Source: an uncultured Pelagibacteraceae bacterium (GTDB lineage: Bacteria > Pseudomonadota > Alphaproteobacteria > Pelagibacterales > Pelagibacteraceae). From it: 64,000 bases of DNA. Under the pieces are notes generated by a model that was not told the origin of the DNA, searched no databases, and saw only the letters and a program-made list of their open reading frames with translations. Of this stretch, positions 18,845 to 29,275 are shown one piece after another. The position numbers were made by a program, and so were the translations under genes. The first letter of the stretch is position 1. Each line of letters starts with the position of its first letter. The DNA lies in the NCBI GenBank assembly GCA_902552345.1, contig CACDGO010000002.1, forward strand, positions 176,696 to 240,695, written 5' to 3'.

Positions 18845-19935
18845 TAATTTTTCTCCACATAAACTGATGTACTTGGAAAAGCAAAAGACGCATTATTTTT
18901 TTCTACTATATTTTTTATTTCAAGGGCTAAAAGATCTTTAACCTTCATCCACTCTAAGTATTTTGTGGTTTTAGTAAAACATATTAGTTTAATGTCTATT
19001 GAACTTGCAGCAAATTGATCGATTTTCACTGATAGCATTGTATTTTCTGATTTTGAAAAAAATTCACTATTTTTTATAAAATTTTCTATCTGTTGTTTGA
19101 TATCAATTAATTGTTTGCTTGTTGTTCTATACTCCAGACCTATAATCCAATTAATCCTCCTATTGGTAATTAAAGAATTATTTATTACTGCTTTTTCTGC
19201 AAACTGAAAATTAGGGATTGTTGCAAGAGATTTGTCAAATCTTCTAACAACTGTAGATCTAAAACCTATTGATTCAACTGTGCCTTCAATAACATCTTCA
19301 ACATATATCCAATCTCCAACTTTAAATCTTTTCTCGACTAAAACTAATATACCTGAAATTAAATTTTTAAATAAATCTTGTGCTCCGAGTGCAACGGCAA
19401 CACCAAATAGTCCTAGTCCGGCTATAATTGGTCCAATTTTAATTCCCCAAAGTTCTAAAACAGCCGCTAATCCTAGAATTATTATTAAGACCTTTAGAGC
19501 TTTGATAATCCAATTAACTAAATCCCTTGAAAGTAAATCACTGACTGATTTTACAACAGTTGAAAAAGGTCCAATGATTTGGTGAAAGGTCCAGAATATA
19601 AGAATTGTAATTAAAGAACGATTAATAGTTTCTAAAAAATCTGCAGCTTGAGTTTCAATAGTTAGATAACTAGTAGCTACAAAAAAACCTAATACGATCG
19701 GAAAAAACTTAGCTGGCCCTTCCATGGACTTTACAAGGGTATTATCAAAGTTATTTGAGGTTTTTGATACGTAATTCTCCAATCTTTTAATAACGAATTT
19801 TGAAAAAATTCCTCTTAAAAAAAGAAAAAATAAAAAAATTATTAAAGCAATAATAATATCGGAAATATTAACTCCTGAAATACCTTTATTCCAAACATCT
19901 AAAAATAATATCTTAAAATTTTGCAATACTTCCAT
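18844..19935 (-). CDS. MscS-family mechanosensitive channel
   Basis: GLGLFGVAVALGAQDLFKNLISGILVLVEKRFKVGDWI, FRSTVVRRFD. Confidence 0.92.
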   Translation of the reverse strand: MEVLQNFKILFLDVWNKGISGVNISDIIIALIIFLFFLFLRGIFSKFVIKRLENYVSKTSNNFDNTLVKSMEGPAKFFPIVLGFFVATSYLTIETQAADFLETINRSLITILIFWTFHQIIGPFSTVVKSVSDLLSRDLVNWIIKALKVLIIILGLAAVLELWGIKIGPIIAGLGLFGVAVALGAQDLFKNLISGILVLVEKRFKVGDWIYVEDVIEGTVESIGFRSTVVRRFDKSLATIPNFQFAEKAVINNSLITNRRINWIIGLEYRTTSKQLIDIKQQIENFIKNSEFFSKSENTMLSVKIDQFAASSIDIKLICFTKTTKYLEWMKVKDLLALEIKNIVEKNNASFAFPSTSVYVEKN

Positions 19936-20634
19936 CTAATTTCCAATTTTTATAAGTTCATCTCCAGCTTCGAAGGTTTCTAAATTTTTCCATCCAGCTT
20001 CATTGAAAACATTTATAACTTTTTCACTTATACACATAACTTTTGAGCCTGTCATCAGTCCATTGAGTGAGTACTTTTTTGTTAAATCAATAAAGCTTTC
20101 TGCGCTCCTTTTTGAGTAAACAAAAATTATGTTGGGAGGATGATTTTTGATTAAATTATGAGTATCTTTATTTAATTCTTTAATTTTTTCTGAGGTATAA
20201 TTGATAATTTTATCTATTTGAAATCCTTCCTTTTGTAGCTCTAAATCCAAGTCTGATGTAATATTATCTCCACATATATACGCCAAGACTTTTTTTTTAT
20301 CTAAGTCACCTGAATTAACAATAATATTCTTTAAAGCATTTATCGTTCCTCCAGCTGAAATAGTATTATTATAACCTTGCTGCCTTACAATCTTTTCGGT
20401 AATTGCTCCAACACAGAAACAAAGTTTATTTCTGTCTGGTTTTAATAGTTTAAGACTCCTTATTGCATTAGCGCTTGTAAATATAAATGCATTGTATTTC
20501 TCGGAGTCAATAGGATCAAGTTCTGCTTTAGAGATCTTTAAAGTAGGTACATGAATAATTTTATGACCTAAAGAAAGTAATTTGCCCATTAAATCTTCAG
20601 AGTCAATTAAAGGTCTTGTTATTATAATATTCAT
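19936..20634 (-). CDS. hemD: Uroporphyrinogen-III synthase
   Basis: Low-identity HemD pattern (ITRP, FTSANAIRSL); adjacent to hemC. Confidence 0.8.
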   Translation of the reverse strand: MNIIITRPLIDSEDLMGKLLSLGHKIIHVPTLKISKAELDPIDSEKYNAFIFTSANAIRSLKLLKPDRNKLCFCVGAITEKIVRQQGYNNTISAGGTINALKNIIVNSGDLDKKKVLAYICGDNITSDLDLELQKEGFQIDKIINYTSEKIKELNKDTHNLIKNHPPNIIFVYSKRSAESFIDLTKKYSLNGLMTGSKVMCISEKVINVFNEAGWKNLETFEAGDELIKIGN

Positions 20635-21548
20635 TTTTTTTTAAATTTTTCTCCAGCTAGATTTAATAATTTTTCCCCAACACTTTTTCCTATAAAAGAA
20701 GCGTCAACATCTCTGCCTGTAAGTTCATATTCAAAACTCTCTTGACCGCTATCTGAAAAAAGCTGAGCTTTAAGTTTTAAATTATGGTTTTCAATTTCGG
20801 CTAACCCACCTATTGCGGTATCGCAATCACCTCCAATGGTTTGAAGCATTTTTCTTTCAGCGATAGCGCAAAGATTAGTTGTATTATCGTTAATTCTTTT
20901 TATTAAATTTTTAATTTTATCTTCCTTTCTACATTGTACTGCAATTATTCCTTGTCCCACCGCTGGTAAAATTTGCTCACAATTAAAAGTGAAGCTAATT
21001 TTTTTATCGAGTTTAAGTGATTTAACTCCAGCAGCTGCTAGAATGACGCCATCTAATTTGTTCTCATTAATTTTACTAATTCTAGTATCAATATTTCCCC
21101 GAATATTGATTACAGAAATATTGCTATTTATTTTTTTTAATTGAAGTTCTCTCCTCTTTGAACTTGAGCCGATTTTTACGCCATTTCTTAAATCAGAAAT
21201 ATTTTTAATTTTTTCACTAATTATTACATCTCTGAAATCGTTTCTTTTTAAATATGCTCCTATCAGTAAACTCTCGTTTTCATTAGCCTCCATATCTTTT
21301 AAAGAATGAACAGCAATATCTATTTCTTTTTTTAATAAACTTTCTTCAATTTCTTTACAAAATAAATTTTTTCCACCTATTTCTGAGATGTTCTTATTAA
21401 GATTTAAATCACCTGATGTTTTTATAGCTTTAAAATTAATATTTTCCTCATTAAGATCATTATTGTTTTTCAGTAATAGCTCTTTAACTTTAGCTACATA
21501 AGTTAATGAAAGTTTACTGCCTCGGGCTCCAATTGTAATTTTTGTCAT
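20631..21548 (-). CDS. hemC: Porphobilinogen deaminase
   Basis: GARGSKLSL, AVHSLKDME, GIIAVQCRKED, GGDCDTAIGG. Confidence 0.96.
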   Translation of the reverse strand: MTKITIGARGSKLSLTYVAKVKELLLKNNNDLNEENINFKAIKTSGDLNLNKNISEIGGKNLFCKEIEESLLKKEIDIAVHSLKDMEANENESLLIGAYLKRNDFRDVIISEKIKNISDLRNGVKIGSSSKRRELQLKKINSNISVINIRGNIDTRISKINENKLDGVILAAAGVKSLKLDKKISFTFNCEQILPAVGQGIIAVQCRKEDKIKNLIKRINDNTTNLCAIAERKMLQTIGGDCDTAIGGLAEIENHNLKLKAQLFSDSGQESFEYELTGRDVDASFIGKSVGEKLLNLAGEKFKKK

Positions 21549-21603
21549 TAATTGATTATATATTTGATAGAAGTATTTTATACTATTTTAATTTTTTAAA
21601 GAG

Positions 21604-22680
21604 ATGACAAAAAAGATTACATTTTTAGGAATTGAAACCAGCTGCGATGAAACTGCTGCATCTGTAATTAGGGAAAATGATAAGGGCACCGCAGACGTTT
21701 TATCAAATATCGTTTCAAGTCAGATTTCAGAGCATAAAAAATTTGGAGGAGTTGTACCTGAATTGGCTGCTAGAGCGCATATCGAAAATATTGAATATAT
21801 AATCAAAGCTGCCTTAGAGAAGAGTAAAATTTCTTTAAATGAAATAGATGGAATTGCAGCTACTGCGGGTCCAGGTTTAATTGTATGTTTAACAGTTGGG
21901 CTTAACATAGGTAAATCAATTGCTGCATTTTCAAGTAAACCATTCGTTGCGGTCAATCATTTAGAGGGTCATGCTCTTAGTCCGGGACTAGAAAATAATA
22001 TTAAATTCCCCTATTTACTTTTGTTAATCTCCGGAGGCCACTCTCAATTTTTAATTGTGAATGATATTAATGAATACGAACAATTAGGAACCACAATCGA
22101 CGATGCTTTAGGCGAAGCTTTTGATAAAACTGCAAAGATGTTGAATCTAGGATATCCAGGGGGACCGAATATTGAGAAATTTGCAAAATTAGGAGACAAA
22201 AACCTCTTTAAACTTCCTGAACCAATAATAAATAAAGCAGGATGTAATTTATCATTTGCTGGGCTTAAAACTGCCGTTTTAAGAGAGTCAAAAAAAATAA
22301 ATAATAGCGAAAAATTAAAATTTAGTCTTGCGGCATCTTTTCAAAATACCGTAAACAAAATTCTTTATAAAAAAACAAAAATTGCAATTGAAATGTTTAA
22401 AGAAAAAATTAATACATCGAATATTAATCTAGTTGTAGCTGGAGGTGTAGCTGCTAATATTTCGATAAGAGAAAATTTAAAAAAACTTTCAGACGAAATG
22501 GGATTTAAAACTGTTTATCCTAATTTAAAATTTTGTGGTGATAATGCTGCAATGATTGCCTGGGCTGGTATTCAAAGATTTAAAAAAAATTTATTAAATA
22601 AAATTGATGTCGAAGCTAAATCTAGATGGCCTTTAGATGAAAATGCACCCTACATGAAAGGGCCAGGTTTAAAGTTATAA
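21604..22680 (+). CDS. tsaD: tRNA N6-adenosine threonylcarbamoyltransferase
   Basis: GIETSCDETAASVI, NHLEGHALSP, LISGGHSQ. Confidence 0.97.
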   Translation: MTKKITFLGIETSCDETAASVIRENDKGTADVLSNIVSSQISEHKKFGGVVPELAARAHIENIEYIIKAALEKSKISLNEIDGIAATAGPGLIVCLTVGLNIGKSIAAFSSKPFVAVNHLEGHALSPGLENNIKFPYLLLLISGGHSQFLIVNDINEYEQLGTTIDDALGEAFDKTAKMLNLGYPGGPNIEKFAKLGDKNLFKLPEPIINKAGCNLSFAGLKTAVLRESKKINNSEKLKFSLAASFQNTVNKILYKKTKIAIEMFKEKINTSNINLVVAGGVAANISIRENLKKLSDEMGFKTVYPNLKFCGDNAAMIAWAGIQRFKKNLLNKIDVEAKSRWPLDENAPYMKGPGLKL

Positions 22681-23093
22681 TGAATTATTGGTTACTTAAG
22701 TCTGAACCCGATGTTTGGTCGATTGAGCAACAAAAAAAAGCTGGAATAAAAGGTGCTCCCTGGGACGGTGTAAGGAATTATCAAGCTGCAAACAATTTGA
22801 GAAAAATGAAAAATAACGATTTATGTTTTTTTTACCATTCAAATATTGGAAAAGAAATTGTTGGTATAGTTAAAGTAATTAAATCGGCGTTTATCGATAA
22901 AACTGATAAGAAAAAGAGGTTTGTGGCCGTTCAAGTTAGGTTTGTAAGTAAATTTAAAAGGGCTATTTCTTTGGAGAAAATTAAAAAAAACAAGAATATT
23001 TCTCATTTACCGTTGATAAAACAGAGCAGGTTGTCAGTAATGCCGATAGATTATAAAAGCTGGAAAATTATTTGTAACATGGGTAAAGTATAA
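22680..23093 (+). CDS. EVE domain-containing protein
   Basis: [17 protein letters not shown]...[17 protein letters not shown]. Confidence 0.9.
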   Translation: MNYWLLKSEPDVWSIEQQKKAGIKGAPWDGVRNYQAANNLRKMKNNDLCFFYHSNIGKEIVGIVKVIKSAFIDKTDKKKRFVAVQVRFVSKFKRAISLEKIKKNKNISHLPLIKQSRLSVMPIDYKSWKIICNMGKV

Positions 23094-23110
23094 AAAAATT
23101 AGAGGTATTT

Positions 23111-25246
23111 GTGGCAAAAAAGAAAAAAAAGAAAAAATCAAAATTAAAAAATTCTAGAAAGAAATCTAGAAAAGTAAAAAAGTCTAGAAAAGTTCTCAGA
23201 CCTAGAAAGAAAACTAAGAAATCCAAAAAAAGAAAAAAATCTAGAAAAAAAACTAGAAAAGCAAGACGAATTATTTTTAAAGCTCCTACGCACTCTAAAG
23301 ATAGTGATGGTAATTCAGTTATAAGAGTGTCAGATAGTTGGGCAAATCATGCCTACGTAAACGACTCTAAATATAAAAAAAAATATAAAATGTCCATTAA
23401 AGAAAACGATAAATTTTGGGCTAAAGAGGGAAAAAGAATTACTTGGATGAAAAAGTATACAAAAATTAAAGATGTTAAGTACAGCAAAGATGAAGTTAAA
23501 ATAAAGTGGTATTATGATGGAACTTTAAATGCTTCAGCGAACTGTATAGATAGACATTTAAAGAAGAATCCAAATAAAACAGCAATTATTTGGGTCGGTG
23601 ATGATCCCGCTGATACAAAGAAAATTTCTTACAAAGAGTTACATCAAAACGTATGCAGAGCTGCAAATGGTTTAAAAAGCTTAGGTATACAAAAAGGAGA
23701 TAGGGTTACAATTTATCTGACTATGATCCCCGAATTAGCTTACATTATGTTGGCTTGCGCAAGAATTGGTGCTGTTCACTCAATTATTTTTGGTGGTTTT
23801 TCGCCTGACTCAATAGCCACAAGGATAACTGACTGTGAGTCTGAATATTTAATAACCGCAGATGAAGGAGTTAGAGGAGGAAAAATAATTCCATTAAAAA
23901 AAATTGCTGATGAGGCCTTAGATCAATGTCCCGGAGTAAAAAAATGTGTAGTTGTTGAAAGAACTGGAAATCAAGTTGACTGGAATAATGAGAGAGATGT
24001 TTCTTATAAAGATCTTATTTCATCGGTTCCCTCAAAATGCGAGCCTGAGGAAATGAACGCAGAGGATCCTCTATTTATTTTATATACTTCTGGTTCTACT
24101 GGAAAACCTAAAGGTGTTTTGCACACTACAGGTGGTTACATGGTTTATGCTTCGATGACCCATCAGTATATTTTTGACTACAAGGCTAATGATATTTATT
24201 GGTGTACGGCTGACATAGGTTGGGTAACTGGTCATAGTTATATTATTTATGGACCTCTCTCTAATGGAGCGACAACTATCATGTTTGAAGGAGTTCCAAA
24301 TTATCCAGATAGCTCTAGATGGTGGCAAATAGTGGATAAGTATAAAGTAAATATTTTTTATACTGCTCCAACAGCAATAAGAGCTTTAATGCGAGAGGGA
24401 GATAAGCCTGTAAAGAAAACAAGTAGAAAAACTCTAAAGTTATTAGGAACTGTTGGAGAGCCCATAAATCCAGAGGCTTGGATGTGGTATTACAAAACAA
24501 TTGGAGACTCTAGATGTCCGATTGTTGATACTTGGTGGCAAACAGAAACTGGAGGAATTTTAATAGCGCCTCAACCTGGCGCCATAGATTTAAAACCTGG
24601 CTCAGCAACTAAACCCTTTTATGGCATCAAGCCAGTTCTAGTTGATAAAGATGGTAAAACTATAAAAGGTGAAGGTAAGGGAAGACTTTGTATGGCTGCT
24701 TCTTGGCCAGGTCAAATGCGGACAGTTTATGGGGATCATCAAAGATTCATAGATACATATTTTTCTCAATTTGATGGAAAATATTTCACTGGAGACGGAT
24801 GTAGAAGAGATAAAGATGGTTATTATTGGATTACGGGAAGAGTGGATGATGTAATTATTGTATCAGGTCACAACCTTGGAACAGCTGAAATTGAAAGTGC
24901 GTTTGTTGCGCATCCTAAAGTAGCTGAGGCTGCTGTAGTTGGATTTCCGCATAGTATAAAAGGCAATGGGTTATATTGTTATGTGACTTTAAATGCTGGT
25001 GAAAACCCCACTGGAGATTTAGAAAGAGATCTTAAACTTTGGGTTAGAAAACAAATCGGTCCAATAGCTACACCAGATGTAATTCAATTTGCACCTGGGT
25101 TACCAAAAACAAGATCTGGGAAAATTATGAGAAGAATTCTAAGAAAAATTGCTGCCAATGAGCCTGATAGTTTAGGAGATACAACAACTTTGGCGGATCC
25201 CAGTGTAGTAACTTCTCTTGTAGAGAATAGACAAAATAAAGGTTAA
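23111..25246 (+). CDS. acs: Acetyl-CoA synthetase with a Lys/Arg-rich N-terminal extension
   Basis: [40 protein letters not shown]; extension of about 59 aa with no in-frame stop; GTG start. Confidence 0.95.
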   Translation: MAKKKKKKKSKLKNSRKKSRKVKKSRKVLRPRKKTKKSKKRKKSRKKTRKARRIIFKAPTHSKDSDGNSVIRVSDSWANHAYVNDSKYKKKYKMSIKENDKFWAKEGKRITWMKKYTKIKDVKYSKDEVKIKWYYDGTLNASANCIDRHLKKNPNKTAIIWVGDDPADTKKISYKELHQNVCRAANGLKSLGIQKGDRVTIYLTMIPELAYIMLACARIGAVHSIIFGGFSPDSIATRITDCESEYLITADEGVRGGKIIPLKKIADEALDQCPGVKKCVVVERTGNQVDWNNERDVSYKDLISSVPSKCEPEEMNAEDPLFILYTSGSTGKPKGVLHTTGGYMVYASMTHQYIFDYKANDIYWCTADIGWVTGHSYIIYGPLSNGATTIMFEGVPNYPDSSRWWQIVDKYKVNIFYTAPTAIRALMREGDKPVKKTSRKTLKLLGTVGEPINPEAWMWYYKTIGDSRCPIVDTWWQTETGGILIAPQPGAIDLKPGSATKPFYGIKPVLVDKDGKTIKGEGKGRLCMAASWPGQMRTVYGDHQRFIDTYFSQFDGKYFTGDGCRRDKDGYYWITGRVDDVIIVSGHNLGTAEIESAFVAHPKVAEAAVVGFPHSIKGNGLYCYVTLNAGENPTGDLERDLKLWVRKQIGPIATPDVIQFAPGLPKTRSGKIMRRILRKIAANEPDSLGDTTTLADPSVVTSLVENRQNKG

Positions 25247-25884
25247 TTAAATTTTAAATCTTTTGTTAATTTTTTAAACTCGTCTTTCATCAATCCCCAT
25301 TTTAGATGGATTGAGTTCAAGACTATTTTTTTATCAAGTGATTTAAGTTCATCTGCAATAGGTGACCAGTAATATAATGCTTGACCACTTTCCTTAAAAG
25401 GATCATTTAAGTGATAGTTTGAAAAATTTACTTTATTTAACCTCTCTAAAAAATTTTTTTTACCTCTTTCAAAAATTTCATCGCTTAAACCATTTTTTTT
25501 TTCGTTTTCTAAGATATTTAAAAAGATTTCTTTACAATCATTCTCCTTTAAGTTTTTTTCTGAAATAAGATAGGAGAAAACATAAAAAGCACAGTCAGCT
25601 AATGCAACCACATAAATGTTCCATTTTGCAATGTTTATTGATTTAAGAAAAACTTCATCCTCCATCATCGCAATATACTTAACTCCTATTCTAGTTTTCA
25701 GGTAGCCGTATAGAGTTGTTTGTGCAACATGGGCTGATCTTTCTTGAATGAAATTTTCTAGATCTTTTTTGGATTTTATTCTTTTAAAAAGACCAGATAT
25801 TTTCCAGATTGGAATTACATATTCCCAAATATCAATTAGAGTGGTTCTAAGAGTGTTTCGCAATTTATCTAAATTCAATTTCAC
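25243..25884 (-). CDS. Conserved hypothetical protein next to the acetate module
   Basis: 213-aa ORF filling the space between acs and the symporter operon; family not recognised. Confidence 0.65.
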   Translation of the reverse strand: MKLNLDKLRNTLRTTLIDIWEYVIPIWKISGLFKRIKSKKDLENFIQERSAHVAQTTLYGYLKTRIGVKYIAMMEDEVFLKSINIAKWNIYVVALADCAFYVFSYLISEKNLKENDCKEIFLNILENEKKNGLSDEIFERGKKNFLERLNKVNFSNYHLNDPFKESGQALYYWSPIADELKSLDKKIVLNSIHLKWGLMKDEFKKLTKDLKFN

Positions 25885-25999
25885 GTTGTATATAAAAAAC
25901 CCTTTATTTGCTTGTCTTATAGCATTTCAAATTGGTTTTGGGGTCCTTTTTTCTCTTTAAATTCAACTCATAATCAGTATGCTCCCCAGCAATAAGAGT

Positions 26000-26017
26000 A
26001 CTTTTTACGTAAAAAGT
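26000..26017. promoter_or_regulatory. Perfect 18-bp palindrome upstream of the symporter operon (putative operator)
   Basis: actttttacgtaaaaagt equals its own reverse complement; ends 22 bp before the ATG at 26040. Confidence 0.5.
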
Positions 26018-26039
26018 TAAAAAATAAATAGGGGGAAAT

Positions 26040-26297
26040 ATGTCAAATAAAGACGCATATTGGAACAAGACCAAAAACCATATGATCGTAACATTGGTTC
26101 TTTGGGCTTTCTTCTCATTAGTGATCTTCATGTTTGGTTCAGAGCTGAACACGATGTCTTTTCTTGGCTATCCACTAGCATATTACATGACTGCGCAAGG
26201 TTCACTTCTTGCCTTTGTGATAATTTTGTTTTGGACTGCAAATAAACAAGAAAAAATCGACGAAGAACATGGTTTCTCAGAAAGAGAGGATGACTAA
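26040..26297 (+). CDS. DUF4212 family small subunit of a sodium:solute symporter
   Basis: YWNKTKNHMIVTLVLWAFFSLVIF...; start overlap with the symporter gene; SD-like aggggg upstream. Confidence 0.88.
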   Translation: MSNKDAYWNKTKNHMIVTLVLWAFFSLVIFMFGSELNTMSFLGYPLAYYMTAQGSLLAFVIILFWTANKQEKIDEEHGFSEREDD

Positions 26298-28153
26298 TGT
26301 TTAAAGGAGATTTTATACAAAACCTTCCTAAAATATATGGTACCTACACTGGTGGCTTTATAGTGTTCATCATTTTGATGGCACTAGCAGAGCAAGCAGG
26401 TGTGTCAGCTAAAAACATCGGAGTGATGTTCGTAGCTTTCACGGTATTGATTTATGCCTTAATTGGTTATTTATCAAGAACCATACAAGTAGATGCCTAT
26501 TATGTTGCAGGAAGACAAGTGCCAACCGTATTTAACGGAATGGCAACAGCAGCTGACTGGATGTCAGGTGCATCATTCGTAGCTTTAGCGGGTGGAGTTT
26601 ACTTTGGTGGCTATACTTATATGGCCTTCTTAGTAGGTTGGACAGGTGGATACGTACTTGTTGCAACTCTAATGGCTCCGTACCTAAGAAAGTTTGGATG
26701 TTACACAGTTCCTGATTTTATCGGAACACGATACGGTGGTAATGCAGTAAGAGCTGCAGCTGTATTCGTGCTTTTCATAGCATCATTTACTTACGTAACA
26801 GCACAAATTAATGCTACGGGAACAATTGCTTCTAGAGCTCTTGGAATTCCATTCGAAGCGGGTGTATGGGTAGGATTAATAAGTATCCTTATCTGTTCAA
26901 TGCTTGGTGGAATGAGAGCTGTAACTTGGACACAGGTTGCTCAGTACATTGTATTAATCATCGCATACTTAATACCAGTATTCTGGATTAGTTCTAACGT
27001 AGGTGGAGGAATTTTCCCTCACTTAATGTTAGGTGATGAAGTTGCAAGACTTGGCGAACTTGAACAACAATTTGGACTAGTTAAAAACAGCGCCGCAGAT
27101 ATGAAAGCAGCTGGGGTACCAGGAGGATTGAAATACATCTCTGGAACTCACTCTGGAGTACCTGAAGGTGGAATGGCTGTCTGGAAATACTTATCGTTAG
27201 CGATTTGTATGATGGTGGGAACTGCATCGTTACCTCATATCTTAATGAGATACTTTACAACTCCTACAGTAAGAGCAGCAAGAAAATCAGTAGCTTGGTC
27301 GCTATTCTTTATTTTCTTACTTTACTCTTCAGCGCCTATGTTAGCGACATTGTCTAAATTAGCATTGATGGATCCAAATCTACCAACTGGAATTATCGGA
27401 AAATCTATTTCTGAAGTTCAGTCGATAGAGTGGGTACAAAGATGGTCTGAAGTTAAACAAGTATTTATCGCAGACTTTAATGGTGACGGAATACTTCAGT
27501 TGAACGAGTGGTTCATGAGAGGTGACGTTGTAGTATTAGCTACTCCAGAAGTAGCGGGTCTACCGTTCGTAATCTCAGGACTAGTGTTTGCTGGTGGTAT
27601 GGCTGCTGCCATGTCAACTGCCGACGGATTAGTTCTTGCGATCTCAAATGCGTTATCACACGACATTTATTACAAGATCATAAATCCAAAAGCGGAAACT
27701 GCTAAAAGACTATTAGTTGCTCGTGTACTACTAGTAATCATCGGAGCTGCAGGTGCTTACATAGCCTCTTTCAGGCTAACAAGTATCTTAGGTTCAGTTG
27801 CTTGGGCATTCGACTTTGCAATGTCAGGCTTATTCTTCCCACTTGTACTTGGTGTATGGTGGAAGAGAGCTACTAGAGAAGGTGCAATCGCCGGTATCGT
27901 AGCAGGAATTGTGTCAGGAACAGTTTACTTAACGTGGGTGTTCCCTAAATTCTCAGTTCCTTTATGGGGCGGTGTAAATACTCCTTTCTTAGGTATTGAC
28001 CACTTAAGATTTGGTTTAATTGGAGCACCAATTTGTTTAGTTGTAATGGTAGTAGTCAGTTTAATGACTAAAGAACCAAGTCCAGCTACACAAAAATTAG
28101 TAGACGATACAAGAATACCAACAGGTAAGGCTATTCTTGGTAAGCAACACTAA
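26297..28153 (+). CDS. Sodium:solute symporter, probable acetate/monocarboxylate type (ActP/VC_2705-like)
   Basis: SSS family motifs (ADWMSGASFVALAGG, GGMAAAMSTADGLVLAISNALSHD); DUF4212 partner. Confidence 0.9.
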   Translation: MFKGDFIQNLPKIYGTYTGGFIVFIILMALAEQAGVSAKNIGVMFVAFTVLIYALIGYLSRTIQVDAYYVAGRQVPTVFNGMATAADWMSGASFVALAGGVYFGGYTYMAFLVGWTGGYVLVATLMAPYLRKFGCYTVPDFIGTRYGGNAVRAAAVFVLFIASFTYVTAQINATGTIASRALGIPFEAGVWVGLISILICSMLGGMRAVTWTQVAQYIVLIIAYLIPVFWISSNVGGGIFPHLMLGDEVARLGELEQQFGLVKNSAADMKAAGVPGGLKYISGTHSGVPEGGMAVWKYLSLAICMMVGTASLPHILMRYFTTPTVRAARKSVAWSLFFIFLLYSSAPMLATLSKLALMDPNLPTGIIGKSISEVQSIEWVQRWSEVKQVFIADFNGDGILQLNEWFMRGDVVVLATPEVAGLPFVISGLVFAGGMAAAMSTADGLVLAISNALSHDIYYKIINPKAETAKRLLVARVLLVIIGAAGAYIASFRLTSILGSVAWAFDFAMSGLFFPLVLGVWWKRATREGAIAGIVAGIVSGTVYLTWVFPKFSVPLWGGVNTPFLGIDHLRFGLIGAPICLVVMVVVSLMTKEPSPATQKLVDDTRIPTGKAILGKQH

Positions 28154-28172
28154 TTAACAATTATTTAAGATT

Positions 28173-28204
28173 AAAAGGGGCGATTTATTCGCCCCTTTTT
28201 TTTT
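28173..28204 (+). terminator. Intrinsic terminator after the symporter operon
   Basis: aaaaggggcga-tttat-tcgcccctttt: 11-bp perfect stem, 5-nt loop, T-run. Confidence 0.92.
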
Positions 28205-28229
28205 ACCTAAATCATGGTAATTTAAAAAT

Positions 28230-28565
28230 ATGATACCAACTTGGGCAATAGTTTTAGATTATACGCTCGGAACAATAATGTGGACTTTAATTGGTCGTGC
28301 ATTCATGAATATTTTTCAAAAAGAGGATTCTACATTTTTTTTCATGAGAATATTTGTAAAAACCACGAACCCTATAATTAATTTATTTAAATTCATTACT
28401 CCAAGTTTCTTATTTGGACCTTTCATAGCCTTATACGTTGCATGGTTTTTTTATTTATTTAGATTTTACGCCATGCCTTATATTCTTGGTTATGATGTTT
28501 GGGGAATGCTAGCATTTCCTTTAGAGAGCGATTTTTCAAGACAATTATATCAACTGTTCAATTAA
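28230..28565 (+). CDS. Small membrane protein, YggT-like
   Basis: TM segments, NPIINLFKFITPSFLFGPFIALYVAWFF. Confidence 0.55.
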   Translation: MIPTWAIVLDYTLGTIMWTLIGRAFMNIFQKEDSTFFFMRIFVKTTNPIINLFKFITPSFLFGPFIALYVAWFFYLFRFYAMPYILGYDVWGMLAFPLESDFSRQLYQLFN

Positions 28566-28575
28566 TCTTATTTTT

Positions 28576-28603
28576 TTGACAAAATTTAAGATTAAAATAT
28601 AAA
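28576..28603 (+). promoter_or_regulatory. Sigma70-type promoter for rpe
   Basis: TTGACA (28576-28581), 16-bp spacer, TATAAA (28598-28603); ATG at 28610. Confidence 0.6.
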
Positions 28604-28609
28604 TGTAGA

Positions 28610-29272
28610 ATGAGCAGTCTAATCAAAATTTCACCGTCTATTTTATCAGCTGATTTTAGTAAATTAGGGGCAGAAGTTATTTCTCTGGAAAAAGCAGGTG
28701 CTGATTATATACACATTGATGTAATGGATGGACATTTTGTGCCAAATCTCACTATTGGCCCAGAAGTAATTAAAAAACTGAGACCTCTAACAAAAAAAGT
28801 TTTCGATGTTCATTTAATGATTTCTCCAGTAGATGATTTTATTAAAGACTACGCTAATGCAGGAGCGGATATTATTACCTTTCACCCTGAGGCTACTAAA
28901 GACACTTCTAAAACTATAGAGTTAATTAAAAAAGAAAACAAAAAAGTTGGAATTTCTCTTAAACCAAAATCAAGTATTGATTTGATAAAAGATCATCTTA
29001 GTGAAATTGATTTAGTTCTAATAATGAGTGTTGAACCAGGATTTGGAGGACAAAAGTTTATGCCAGAAGTATTAGAAAAAACAAAACAACTTAAAGAAAT
29101 AATAAAGTCAAAAGGATTTAATGTAGACATTGAAATAGATGGAGGGATTAATTTTGAAAATTGTTCTTTAGCAAAACAAGCTGGAGCTAATATTCTTGTT
29201 TCAGGATCAACTATTTTTAAAGAGAACAAAGGCGATCTTAAAAAAAATATAGAAATTCTTAGAAAAAATTAA
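28610..29272 (+). CDS. rpe: Ribulose-phosphate 3-epimerase
   Basis: SPSILSADFSKLG, HIDVMDGHFVPNLTIGP, VEPGFGGQKF. Confidence 0.97.
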   Translation: MSSLIKISPSILSADFSKLGAEVISLEKAGADYIHIDVMDGHFVPNLTIGPEVIKKLRPLTKKVFDVHLMISPVDDFIKDYANAGADIITFHPEATKDTSKTIELIKKENKKVGISLKPKSSIDLIKDHLSEIDLVLIMSVEPGFGGQKFMPEVLEKTKQLKEIIKSKGFNVDIEIDGGINFENCSLAKQAGANILVSGSTIFKENKGDLKKNIEILRKN

Positions 29273-29275
29273 TAG

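Noticed and set aside
19232-19585. 117-aa plus ORF antisense to mscS
   Set aside because: Antisense shadow of a conserved channel gene.
26060-26245. 61-aa ORF inside the DUF4212 gene
   Set aside because: Out-of-frame shadow of the DUF4212 coding sequence.
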